Positions 1 to 8,382 of a DNA stretch of 64,000 nucleotides are shown here, piece by piece. The notes beneath the pieces are model-generated. The model saw only the letters and a program-made list of their open reading frames with translations. It did not search any database and was not told where the DNA came from. The translations under genes were made by a program, and so were the position numbers. Positions within the stretch are counted from its first letter, which is position 1. Every line of letters begins with the position of its first letter. Origin of the DNA: an uncultured Chromatiaceae bacterium (GTDB lineage Bacteria; Pseudomonadota; Gammaproteobacteria; DRLM01); NCBI GenBank assembly GCA_945787555.1, contig CALZJG010000065.1:44387-108386 (forward strand). Direction: 5' to 3'.

Positions 1-28
1 ACCCCGATCGACTCGCAGATACTGGCCG

Positions 29-1012
29 ATGTCCGCCGTCTCCCCGCTCCGGCGCTTTGCCGTTGCCCCGATGCTTGAGTGGACGGATCGCCATTGTCGC
101 TATTTCTTGCGCTTGATATCCCGCCACGCGCTGCTGTACACCGAAATGGTCACCACCGGCGCCTTGCTGCACGGAGATCGCGCCCGCCATCTCAACTACG
201 ATGCGGCCGAACATCCTGTCGCCTTGCAATTGGGCGGCAGCGATCCTGGCGATCTGGCCACCTGCGCGCGCATCGCCACCGACTGGGGCTATGACGAAGT
301 CAATCTCAATGTCGGCTGCCCCAGCGACCGCGTGCAATCGGGCCGCTTCGGCGCCTGCTTGATGGCCGAGCCGCAACGGGTGGCCGAGTGCGTGGCGGCG
401 ATGACGGCGGCCGTCGCAACACCCATCACGATAAAAAGCCGTATCGGCATCGACGACCACGACAGTTATGCACAACTCCACGATTTCGTCGCCACTGTCG
501 CTGCGGCGGGCTGCCTCACCTTCATCGTCCATGCCCGCAAGGCCTGGCTGCATGGCTTGAGCCCTAAGGAAAATCGTGAAATTCCCCCATTGCGTTACGA
601 CACCGTATACCGGTTGAAAGAGGATTTCCCACAACTGGAAATCATCGTCAATGGCGGCATCACCGATCTCAAACTAGCGCAACGCCAGCTACAACACGTG
701 GACGGAGTGATGATGGGCCGCACCGCCTATCACGACCCCTATCTGCTCGCCGAGGTCGACGCGCTATTCTATGGCGACGTTCACACCGTCCCCAGCCGTC
801 ATGAGATCATCGAGGCGCTCATCCCCTATGTGGAACGCGAACTTGCGCAAGGCGCGCGCCTGCATCACATCGCCCGTCACATCCTTGGTCTTTACCAAGG
901 TAAACCGGGTGCACGCCGTTGGCGGCGTTATTTAAGCGAGCACACGCACCGCGCGGATGCCGATAGCGGCGTCCTGCGGGCAGCGGCCGCGTTGCTCATG
1001 CCTGCCGCTTAG
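29..1012 (+). CDS. dusA: tRNA-dihydrouridine(20/20a) synthase DusA
   Basis: FMN-dependent enzyme that reduces uridine 20/20a in the tRNA D-loop, acting in the cytoplasm. The 327-residue protein has the usual family length. The N-terminal motif APMLEWTDRHCR (residues 13-24) is the DusA form of the Dus signature, and NVGCPSDRVQSG (94-105) carries the catalytic Cys97. MKSR-type substrate contacts (IKSRIG) and the flavin-binding VNGGI and GVMMGRTAYHDP segments follow in the expected order, and a helical C-terminal tRNA-binding domain ends the protein. It stands alone, convergent with the GGDEF gene downstream. Family assignment is secure; the A subtype rests on the N-terminal motif. Confidence 0.95.
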   Translation: MSAVSPLRRFAVAPMLEWTDRHCRYFLRLISRHALLYTEMVTTGALLHGDRARHLNYDAAEHPVALQLGGSDPGDLATCARIATDWGYDEVNLNVGCPSDRVQSGRFGACLMAEPQRVAECVAAMTAAVATPITIKSRIGIDDHDSYAQLHDFVATVAAAGCLTFIVHARKAWLHGLSPKENREIPPLRYDTVYRLKEDFPQLEIIVNGGITDLKLAQRQLQHVDGVMMGRTAYHDPYLLAEVDALFYGDVHTVPSRHEIIEALIPYVERELAQGARLHHIARHILGLYQGKPGARRWRRYLSEHTHRADADSGVLRAAAALLMPAA

Positions 1013-1045
1013 AGCCTGTTCAAGATCGACTTATTAAGCAGGCCC

Positions 1046-2188
1046 TCAGGAAGACGCCTGGACCTGTGCCAGCTTACTCTGTCCGCTAAAACAATACTGT
1101 CCACGACCACTCTGTTTCGCCTGATACATAGCTTCATCGGCCTGCACGATGATCTTGTCTAATTCCTCAGGGTCGCGCTCGCTTACCTGTCTGCCCTCCC
1201 AATACGCGATACCGATGCTGGCAGAGATGTTGATTTCATGACCCTCGATGTGGAAAGGCTGGGTGAGCGCGTTAATGATTTTTCGCGCAACAGGAGCCGC
1301 CTTGTCGCGGTCCGCGACTTCCTGCAATATCACCGTGAATTCATCGCCTCCGAACCTGGCCACAGTGTCGATATTACGCACACAAGCACTCAAACGCTGG
1401 GCGACTTCTTGCAGTAACTTGTCGCCTATGGCGTGGCCGAGTCTGTCGTTCACCGGCTTGAATCGATCCAGGTCGATGAACATCGCCACAAAACCATTCT
1501 TGTCACGCATAGCGAGTTCGCGGGCCTGGCGCAGGCGATCGTTGAACAGGACACGATTAGGCAGCCCCGTCAGCGGATCGTAGTTGGCCTGATAGCGCAT
1601 CCGCTCCTCCCTGTATTTACGCTGCGTGATATCGCTGAATACCGCCATGTGATAGACCTTATCGCCGGCCTCGTTCTTGATCGCGCGTATCGAGAGCCAC
1701 TCCGGGAAGATTTCACCGCTCTTGCGCCGATTCCAGATTTCGCCGCTCCACGAACCATCCCTGCTCACCTGATCCCACAGTTGGATATAAAAAGCGCGGT
1801 CATGTCGCCCCGAGCTGAGCAGGCGGGGATTGTTGCCGATAACTTCCTCCCCGGCGTAACCGGTGATGCGGGTGAAGGCCGGATTGATACGCAGTATGGT
1901 ATTGTCCTTATCGGTGATGATCATACCTTCGTTGCTTTCCTGGAACGCGGTTTCGGCCAGCTGCAGCTCAGCATTGATTCTTGTCAGCCGATGATGAGCG
2001 CTTCGCATGGGGCGAAAGTAAAATAGGTACAGGAGCGGAAACACGATAACACTGAGTAGCGCCGCATCGATGAGCGCATTGAAAGGCATGGCCATGAGGG
2101 GCAGATAACTCGCGACATACAACACCGCCAGCTCCGCGACGAATATCGACGCGACGGTCAAAACCAGCAAACGCAACGGATTGCCCAT
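1046..2188 (-). CDS. Membrane-anchored PAS-GGDEF diguanylate cyclase
   Basis: Predicted to make cyclic di-GMP from two GTP at the inner membrane. Two hydrophobic helices (about residues 5-30 and 38-58) anchor the N-terminus. A PAS domain follows (about 78-190, with the ITDKDNTILRINPAFTRITGY signature region), then a GGDEF domain (about 200-365). The active-site motif is an intact GGDEF at 280-284, preceded at the right distance by an RxxD inhibitory site (R271-D274), so product inhibition is expected. The PAS ligand cannot be read from sequence. Monocistronic; no regulatory site was recognised upstream. Confidence 0.93.
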   Translation of the reverse strand: MGNPLRLLVLTVASIFVAELAVLYVASYLPLMAMPFNALIDAALLSVIVFPLLYLFYFRPMRSAHHRLTRINAELQLAETAFQESNEGMIITDKDNTILRINPAFTRITGYAGEEVIGNNPRLLSSGRHDRAFYIQLWDQVSRDGSWSGEIWNRRKSGEIFPEWLSIRAIKNEAGDKVYHMAVFSDITQRKYREERMRYQANYDPLTGLPNRVLFNDRLRQARELAMRDKNGFVAMFIDLDRFKPVNDRLGHAIGDKLLQEVAQRLSACVRNIDTVARFGGDEFTVILQEVADRDKAAPVARKIINALTQPFHIEGHEINISASIGIAYWEGRQVSERDPEELDKIIVQADEAMYQAKQSGRGQYCFSGQSKLAQVQASS

Positions 2189-2215
2189 GGATCACCTATG
2201 TTCGCACTCTAATAA

Positions 2216-2989
2216 TGTTAACGCTCTCGCGCATGATTTCTAAAGAGTCAGCCCCTGAAAACCATGGCGACATAACGGAAAATATCACCCGCCCGCTCTT
2301 AAGTTCGCCCAAATCTTGGGGGAGGACTGGTATCGCCTTGCATGCTTACGATTACGCTCAATCTCTCCCTAATGGCGCAAGACCCGGCCAGCGATCAGCA
2401 AGGCGCTGGCGCGGTGCAGCATATAAGAACACCCGGCGACACCCATCACCGACCCGAATACCGCGAGGTAGCGCATGGATCATGCCACCCGTGAACGTGG
2501 GATCTGGGGCCATGCCCCACCGATGCCCCTCCAGCTAAGCAGGTCACCAGGCAACGATTCAGAGCAGCGCGCCACAGGTCGAGCAGCGGGCCGACAAACT
2601 CGCGCCGATGCGTGGCAATTCCACGCTACTAAGCACCTGCACCAGCAGCCAGCAACTGCGGGCACAGCATTACACCCACAACCATGCGTCCGGTGAGATC
2701 ACTCAGACCGCCTGGCTCCTCGCCGCTCCAACAAAATAAAGGGCCAGCGGGGTTAGTAGGCAGATGATGATCAAGCCGCCTGACGCGACCGTCAAGGACG
2801 GTGCGCCACGCCCGGATAAACTGGGCCAAGAATCTCGCTATCCTGGGTCTGGTTGGGTTGATCATGACTGTGCTAACCAACTGCGCCTATCCTGACGCCG
2901 CCGCCTACGGAACGCGCAGCAACCCCAACGGGACGTGACGGCACTCGTATGATAAAGGTGAGATAAGATGTAAACGCAGGTAGTAAAGA
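2216..2989. other. Gene-poor stretch with possible decayed coding sequence
   Basis: About 775 bases without a convincing gene. On the + strand, a 45-codon GTG frame at 2801-2938 has a hydrophobic stretch ending in LTNC, like a small lipoprotein signal, but no well-placed ribosome site. On the - strand, short hydrophobic runs appear in different frames (for example MRYLAVFGSVMGVAGC near 2475-2430 and LLTPLALYFVGAA near 2755-2720). That pattern could be left by a frameshifted membrane-protein pseudogene. I cannot name a family. Confidence 0.25.
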
Positions 2990-3676
2990 TCAATCGTCGA
3001 ATTCAAAACGTATTGCATCGAAATCGCGCGCCTGGGGATGGGTACCGGCGGCAGGAGGCGCGCCTACACGCACCAACCACACGGTCTGCATTCCGGCGGC
3101 CTGGGCGGCGTCGAGCTCTTCCTTGATGTCGGAGAGGAACAGTATTTCGCCTGGCGCGGTGTCTATGGCTGCGGCGATGTGGTGATACGCTTCCGCCTCG
3201 CGTTTGTTGCCAATATTGGTATCGAAGTAGCCGCTGAACAGCGCCGTGAGATCACCACCGTCGGAATGACCAAACAACAGTTTTTGCGCCTGTACCGAGC
3301 CGGAGGAGAACACATACAAGCGTTTACCCTGATCATGCCAACGACGTAGCTGCCGCACCGCGTCAGCATAGATATGGCCGCTGAAATCGCCGCGCCGATA
3401 GCCCTGTTCCCAAATCATGCCTTGCAACGCCTTGAGCGGCGTGATCTTTCTATCCTCATCTATCCACTGAATGAGTAACGCCGCGGCCTCTGCAGCCGCG
3501 AGCGGGCGACCGGCCAGTTCGTTGACCGCCTCCAGCTGCGAACGTACGGCTCGGTCGGCGCTATGCTCGCGCAAGAACGCGGCCATGCGTTCACGTGCAT
3601 GGGGGAACAGCACATCCTTGACAAAGGACAGCGACGAAGTAGTCCCTTCGATGTCAGTGACGATGGCGCGAATCAT
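2990..3676 (-). CDS. mtnC: Enolase-phosphatase E1 (acireductone synthase) MtnC
   Basis: Bifunctional HAD enzyme of methionine salvage: it enolises and then dephosphorylates 2,3-diketo-5-methylthiopentyl-1-phosphate to acireductone. The 228 residues match family length. The HAD nucleophile motif is the MtnC-type TDIEGTTSS (D8, E10). The SSGSVQAQKLLFGHS motif II region, the conserved GNKREAEAY and the SDIKEELDAA acidic motif IV are all present. Its start overlaps the end of mtnD by 4 bases, so the two are translationally coupled and catalyse consecutive steps. mtnB, often the third partner, is not in this window. Confidence 0.96.
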   Translation of the reverse strand: MIRAIVTDIEGTTSSLSFVKDVLFPHARERMAAFLREHSADRAVRSQLEAVNELAGRPLAAAEAAALLIQWIDEDRKITPLKALQGMIWEQGYRRGDFSGHIYADAVRQLRRWHDQGKRLYVFSSGSVQAQKLLFGHSDGGDLTALFSGYFDTNIGNKREAEAYHHIAAAIDTAPGEILFLSDIKEELDAAQAAGMQTVWLVRVGAPPAAGTHPQARDFDAIRFEFDD

Positions 3677-4230
3677 CGATGTTGAGCTATGTATTGTTCG
3701 AAGCTAGGGAATCGATGGGCGATGTCGTCGCCAGTGTAGTTCGCCACCCACCCTTCCGGAGTGGTGAACAAGCGGATGCACTTGAGCTGCGGATCAGCGC
3801 CCATATCGAACCAGTGCGGCGTGTTGGCGGGCACACTGATGAGGTCACCCTGCTCGCACATGACGGCGTGGACTTGCTTCTTCGCGTGAATGAAGAACAA
3901 ACCCTTGCCGCCAACGAAGTAGCGCACCTCGAAATCGCTGTGGGTGTGCTCATCGAGAAATCTCTTGCGTAGCTCAACCTTGCTCGGATGATCGGGGGTG
4001 ACACTGATGACATCGGCGGACTGAAATCCGTAGTGCTGCATAAGACGGTCCACGGAGGCGCGGTAGGCGCCGATGATCTCCTCCTGGCCAGCGCTGTCGC
4101 TCAAGGGACGGTTGGCTTCCCAGCGCTCGAACAACACCCCGGCGCCGTGCAATTGGTTGGCGATGGCTTCAAAATCGTGGGTCACTTCCAACAGCGCCCC
4201 GTCGTCGCGGTAGATGGCCAGTGTGCTCAT
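3673..4230 (-). CDS. mtnD: Acireductone dioxygenase MtnD
   Basis: Cupin metalloenzyme that oxidises acireductone with O2. With Fe it gives the 2-keto precursor of methionine plus formate; with Ni it gives an off-pathway CO-producing reaction. At 185 residues it is the normal length. The metal ligands are visible as H95, H97 and E101 (EHTHSDFEVRYF) and H139 (NTPHWFDMG). It is first in the mtnD-mtnC pair, with a 4-base overlap. The O-acyltransferase gene of sulfur amino-acid synthesis ends 68 bases upstream on the same strand, so co-transcription is plausible. Which metal is bound in vivo cannot be told from sequence. Confidence 0.96.
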   Translation of the reverse strand: MSTLAIYRDDGALLEVTHDFEAIANQLHGAGVLFERWEANRPLSDSAGQEEIIGAYRASVDRLMQHYGFQSADVISVTPDHPSKVELRKRFLDEHTHSDFEVRYFVGGKGLFFIHAKKQVHAVMCEQGDLISVPANTPHWFDMGADPQLKCIRLFTTPEGWVANYTGDDIAHRFPSFEQYIAQHR

Positions 4231-4298
4231 ATTGCGTACCCCCGTCGTTCACGGCTAGGAGAATGGACGAGCATTGTAGTCCGCGACTTGCACGCGGC

Positions 4299-5426
4299 TC
4301 AAGCGCGCGCGAAAAAATCGCACAACAAGGGTGTGTAGCGTGCCGTGTCGACAAGAAACGCATCATGCCCCTGCAAGGACGGTAGCGCAACGAACTCCAC
4401 CTCGCGCCCCAACTCATCCAGACCCTCGGCGATCTCGCGTTGCTGATAGAGGGGAAACAGGCTGTCGGTCTCAACCCCCACCACCAGCGTGCGGCGTGCC
4501 TGTATCCGTGACAGCCCCGCGCCGGCCGAGCCGCCGTGCTCGGCGATATCGAAGTCGTCCATGGCGCGGGAAAGATAAAGATAGCAATTGGCGTCGAAAT
4601 GTTGGGCGAACTTGCCCGCGTTGGCGTCCAAATACGCTTCGACTTGAAATTGCGGGTCGAAGGCGGCCGGCGACGGTTCCACGCGTTCGCGTCCGAAGCG
4701 AATCAACCACTCCTCGGCCGAGCGATAAGAGATCAAGCCCAGTTTGCGCGCCAAACGCATGCCTTGAACGGGGCCCGCCCCCGATGCATAGTCGCCGTCG
4801 CGCCATGCCGGATCGGAGCGGATAATCTCGCGCTGCAAGGATCGCAAAGCGATGGCCGAGGGCGTGGCATGGGTAGCGGCCGATATGGTTACCAATTGAT
4901 CGACCGCCTCGGGATACTCGATGGCCAGGGCCAGGGCACTCATGCCGCCCAGCGAGGCGCCGATGACCACCCGCAGCCGCTCGATATCCAACGAGCGCAC
5001 GACATCCCAGCCGGCGTGGGCGATATCTTCCACACTGAGGTACGGGAAACGCAGGCGATAAGGCCGGCCGCTGCGCGGATCGAGCGAGGCGGGACCGGTG
5101 GAACCGAAGCAACTGCCCAGCGAATTGACGCACACGACGAACCAGCGCCGGGTATCGATAGGTTTGCCGGGACCAATCACGTATTCCCACCACCCCGCCT
5201 CGGGATGAGCGGCGGTGGCGGCGGCATGCGAACTGGGCGATAGACCGGTGTAGATCAACACCACATTATCACGCGCGGCGTTCAATTCGCCCCAGGTTTC
5301 ATAGGCCAGGGTCAGTGACGGCAACTCACCGCCGCGCCGCAAGCGCCACGGCCCCGCCAGAACCACCCGCTGGGCACCCGGCGGCGCGGTGGGCGTGGCA
5401 TCGGTCATCTCATCGGCGGGTAACAT
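4299..5426 (-). CDS. MetX-family O-acyltransferase, probably serine O-succinyltransferase
   Basis: Alpha/beta-hydrolase acyltransferase of the MetX family, 375 residues. The nucleophile is Ser158 in GASLGGM, and the catalytic His lies in QGHDAFLVD near the C-terminus. The family includes homoserine O-acetyl- and O-succinyltransferases and a clade of serine O-succinyltransferases (SST) described from Xanthomonas and relatives. From memory, this protein matches the SST clade best: YTGLSPSSHAAA, GPGKPIDTRRWFVVCVNSLG and CYLYLSRAMDDFDIAEHG are nearly the same there, and the metW gene that accompanies MetX in many proteobacteria is absent next door. Alternative: homoserine acyltransferase (metX). 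An internal ATG at 5408 is an equally possible start. Confidence 0.8.
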   Translation of the reverse strand: MLPADEMTDATPTAPPGAQRVVLAGPWRLRRGGELPSLTLAYETWGELNAARDNVVLIYTGLSPSSHAAATAAHPEAGWWEYVIGPGKPIDTRRWFVVCVNSLGSCFGSTGPASLDPRSGRPYRLRFPYLSVEDIAHAGWDVVRSLDIERLRVVIGASLGGMSALALAIEYPEAVDQLVTISAATHATPSAIALRSLQREIIRSDPAWRDGDYASGAGPVQGMRLARKLGLISYRSAEEWLIRFGRERVEPSPAAFDPQFQVEAYLDANAGKFAQHFDANCYLYLSRAMDDFDIAEHGGSAGAGLSRIQARRTLVVGVETDSLFPLYQQREIAEGLDELGREVEFVALPSLQGHDAFLVDTARYTPLLCDFFARA

Positions 5427-5460
5427 CGACAGTCAGAGCGGCGTGATGATACGCAGCGCC

Positions 5461-5763
5461 TTACTCCAGCCCCATCTCCGGTGACCAGCCCTCTTCCCTA
5501 GCGCGTCGCACGGCCGCATCATAGATGCGTTGGTGGCGCTCTTGCAGCTCTGGGGGCAATTTACTCACCAAATGACCGTAGGGCGCCCAGGCCGCATAGA
5601 CACGATCGTACAGCGCTTGTAGACGGTCGTAGTTCCACCCGGTGCAGTTGTCCCCCTCATCCAATAGCTCAAACACCCAGGCGTCACGAATGATGGTGCC
5701 CGTAGGCGTCATGCCGCCATTGACGTCTTTATCCAGTCCGACATACACCCGTTGCTTGTTCAC
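5461..5763 (-). CDS. Conserved hypothetical protein of about 100 residues
   Basis: Small soluble protein with no signal peptide or membrane segment and no domain I can name. It is rich in aromatic and charged residues (TGWNYDRLQALYDRVYAAW, then a helical ELQERHQRIYDAAVRRAREEGW). I chose the GTG start because a GAGGTG ribosome site sits 4 bases before it. An in-frame ATG at 5775 would add four residues (MRCG) but has no ribosome site. It lies 35 bases upstream of the acyltransferase gene on the same strand and may lead that operon. Function unknown. Confidence 0.7.
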   Translation of the reverse strand: MNKQRVYVGLDKDVNGGMTPTGTIIRDAWVFELLDEGDNCTGWNYDRLQALYDRVYAAWAPYGHLVSKLPPELQERHQRIYDAAVRRAREEGWSPEMGLE

Positions 5764-5929
5764 GCCACACCTCATGCTGATTATTCAATTGCCCATACAG
5801 TAACCGATTTGCCGTGCTCAGAGGCAAGTGGTTGGCGATTAAGATTTTACGCCACCGGCCGACACTACCAGGTAAGCGAAAAATCACCTTACGCGGAACC
5901 ACCGCGGCTCAAACAGGGAGTGTAATGAG

Positions 5930-7375
5930 ATGAAAGCCTCTTGGGAAATCGGCGCCGCAGCGCTGCTGGGGCTGGCCGGTGTGACCTTAATCGCCGCCCC
6001 CTTCGCTATGAGTTTCTACCTCGAACAGGAATATCGGCAGCAAATCGCCCGTTGGTCGCAACAGGCAGGCCAGGCGAACCTGCAAGTCGAAAGCTTCGAG
6101 CGCGGCTGGTTCGCCTCCACCGCCGTCACCGCCGTGGACCTGCCCACGCCCAACGCCGAAAATGCCGCCGACATGACCCGCGTGCGTTTCATCCATGACA
6201 TCAAGCATGGCCCCTTGGCGTATGATGACGCCCTAGGCCTCAAGCCGGCGTTCGCCAGCGTAGTCACTACGCTGGACTTGCCCCCCGAAATGCAAGCGCC
6301 GGCCCGGCATTTCTTCGCTGACCAGGCGCCCCTGTCCAGTAATGCGGTGATCGGCCTGCTCGGCGATGCGGTGATAGACATCTATTCCCCCCCCTTCAAC
6401 AAAGCCTCACTTGACGGCGCATTCAACGTCGCCTGGCAAGGACTGTCGGGCCGTTACGAAATCGAGACCGGCGGCTCGGCCTTACACTTCACTGGCACCC
6501 TACCCGCACTTGAAGTCAGTGATTCCGCACATCAGTTCAGCCTGCAAGGCCTGTCGGCACAAGGCCAATACAGGCAGGCTGACAATGGTTTGTGGCTAGG
6601 CGACAGCGTCTTTAACCTGCTAAAGATAGTCTTTCGCGACGACTCCGATCCGGCGCGGCCGCAACACGTGACCCTGGAGCGAGTGTCGCTCAATGGGACG
6701 CAGGTCCTCGAGGGCGAGCTTCTGCGCCTCGCGGGCGGGGCCAAGCTCGACAGCCTCACGACGAACGAAGTGAAGATGGGCCCGGGTCAGTACCAAGCCG
6801 AACTGCGTAACCTGCATGCCGAGACATTCACGCAGCTGCAACGCGAAATGGAGACCCTGCAGAAACAAGGCGGCCCCCCGGAACAGATTCAGCAACAGGT
6901 CGGCCTCTTGTTCGTAGGCGTGTTACCTGAAATACTGAAGCGCTCCCCCGCGCTGGAAGTGCAACCCCTACAGCTCAGCACCGCACAAGGCGAGGTGGAC
7001 GGCCGCTTGCTGGTCACCTTCGATGGCAGCGGTGAGGCGATCTCTCCCCAGAACCTCCCACAGCTGATGCAGCGCCTGGAGATCGAAGCCGATATTAGCG
7101 TCCCCGCCCCGTTGGCGCGCGAACTGCTCGTCAATAACCGCTACCGCGAATTGAGCGGCGACGAATCACCTCAATCCCTGGCCTTGAGCGACGTGGAAAT
7201 GCGTGACCAAGCTCGCCGCTGGGCGGATCAGCAATTCGCCAAATTACAAGCACAAAACATCCTGGAGAAACGCGCCGGACACTATCGCTCTAGCCTGCGC
7301 ATGCGCAACGGAAGCATCCAGCTCAACGGCCGACCGGCCGATCAACTGCTGGGCATGGCGATGGGGGCGCGTTGA
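5930..7375 (+). CDS. DUF945 (YdgA-like) family protein
   Basis: 481-residue protein with one N-terminal hydrophobic helix (about residues 8-28), then a long mixed alpha/beta body expected to face the periplasm. The opening pattern (helix, then Y-x-x-Q-I-x-x-W and F-x-R-G-W-F-x-S) is typical of DUF945 proteins such as E. coli YdgA, whose molecular role is poorly defined. The region around residues 295-325 is Gln/Glu-rich and helical. Monocistronic, divergent from the preceding hypothetical gene. Confidence 0.85.
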   Translation: MKASWEIGAAALLGLAGVTLIAAPFAMSFYLEQEYRQQIARWSQQAGQANLQVESFERGWFASTAVTAVDLPTPNAENAADMTRVRFIHDIKHGPLAYDDALGLKPAFASVVTTLDLPPEMQAPARHFFADQAPLSSNAVIGLLGDAVIDIYSPPFNKASLDGAFNVAWQGLSGRYEIETGGSALHFTGTLPALEVSDSAHQFSLQGLSAQGQYRQADNGLWLGDSVFNLLKIVFRDDSDPARPQHVTLERVSLNGTQVLEGELLRLAGGAKLDSLTTNEVKMGPGQYQAELRNLHAETFTQLQREMETLQKQGGPPEQIQQQVGLLFVGVLPEILKRSPALEVQPLQLSTAQGEVDGRLLVTFDGSGEAISPQNLPQLMQRLEIEADISVPAPLARELLVNNRYRELSGDESPQSLALSDVEMRDQARRWADQQFAKLQAQNILEKRAGHYRSSLRMRNGSIQLNGRPADQLLGMAMGAR

Positions 7376-7905
7376 ATTAGCCAGTAAACTTTACAGAAAG
7401 GCATAGCCTCCCATGAAGTAATTGCCGCGTTCATCGCCCGGGTTGGCATAAGGTGACGAACGAACCATATCGTCTGCGATCGTTCCAGCTGGTGCTTCAC
7501 CGCACTCTACGTGCTCCCCAGCAATCCTGATTTAGAAAAACCCTAAGCACGGAATTGCCATGATGTTTGGAATACTCGCTTCCTTCATTTGGCGCTAGGT
7601 TTATGCCCTTCAATATCTTAGTTGCACTAATTGCCTCCATTTGGACAGCGTTAGCATTTCTCGATGACCCGCTCTTGTTTTCAGCGCTATAACTATGGCC
7701 AATGGCCTTATCTGGTATTTCTGTTGTTTATCTTGAGAGAAAAACGAAAAATTGATATTTAGATCGTATGGATTTTGGCCCTATTTTGTCGCGGGTGCGT
7801 TCTAAATATCAGTGTTCATAAACATTTGAAGTAACGCGTTGGGCAGCGAGTTAATTATTGCGCATGGTTGCATATGCGAAACAATACTAGAGAAGTGGAG
7901 CAACT
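7376..7905. other. AT-richer intergenic stretch with an interrupted small membrane ORF
   Basis: About 530 bases with lower GC than the neighbours. The only coding-like signal is a + strand frame from ATG 7603 to TGA 7753-7755. It encodes a hydrophobic N-terminus (MPFNILVALIASIWTALAFL) but is cut by an in-frame TAA at 7690-7692, after which the frame continues with a second hydrophobic piece. This looks like a broken small membrane-protein gene. I see no tRNA, promoter or terminator I would defend. Confidence 0.35.
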
Positions 7906-8331
7906 ATGAAGACCTACAATGTTACAATCAAAATCAAGGCCGATGCGGAAACCATTTGGTCGATACTCACTGACGGCTCGAAATACGCCGAATGGAACGA
8001 GGCTGTCGAGAAAGTTGAGGGCGACATATCCTTGGGCCAGCGAATCAAGGTTTACGCAAAGGTCAGTCCTGGTCGGGCATTTCCAGTGACGGTTGTTGGC
8101 TTTGCTCCCGGCAAGGAAATGATTTGGCTAGGGGGCATGCCATTGGGCGTATTCAAGGGTATTCGAACGTTCACCTTAGTAGACGAGAGAAACGGAATTG
8201 TAGAATTCGGTATGCATGAGGTGTTTAGTGGAATAATGTCGCCACTCATACTCCGTTTGATGCCAGATTTAACAGAATCTTTTGCTCAGTTTGCGGCCGG
8301 ATTAAAGCGCAAAGCCGAAAACACTGCATAA
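7906..8331 (+). CDS. SRPBCC (START/polyketide-cyclase-like) family protein
   Basis: 141-residue protein with the SRPBCC lipid/small-molecule-binding fold. It starts with the typical beta strand and helix pair (NVTIKIKADAETIWSILTDGSKYAEWN), runs through alternating strands, and ends in a long C-terminal helix (PDLTESFAQFAAGLKRKAE). No catalytic residues can be assigned; many relatives simply bind hydrophobic ligands. A GTGGAG ribosome site precedes the ATG. It sits in an AT-richer patch with the DUF3754 gene 51 bases downstream on the same strand. Confidence 0.85.
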   Translation: MKTYNVTIKIKADAETIWSILTDGSKYAEWNEAVEKVEGDISLGQRIKVYAKVSPGRAFPVTVVGFAPGKEMIWLGGMPLGVFKGIRTFTLVDERNGIVEFGMHEVFSGIMSPLILRLMPDLTESFAQFAAGLKRKAENTA

Positions 8332-8382
8332 CGATACGCTGGATCCAATACGATTATCACAATTCTTATCAGGCCCAAATGA

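Noticed and set aside
4331..5243. Overlapping open frames opposite the acyltransferase gene
   Set aside because: They are Arg/Pro-rich antisense shadows of a high-GC gene with no ribosome sites and no domain signal.
7837..8340. Integron gene cassette around the SRPBCC gene (GTTGGGC at 7837-7843, GCATAAC near 8327)
   Set aside because: The second site departs from the attC inverse core, no paired attC structure or tandem cassettes follow, and there is no integron integrase in the window.
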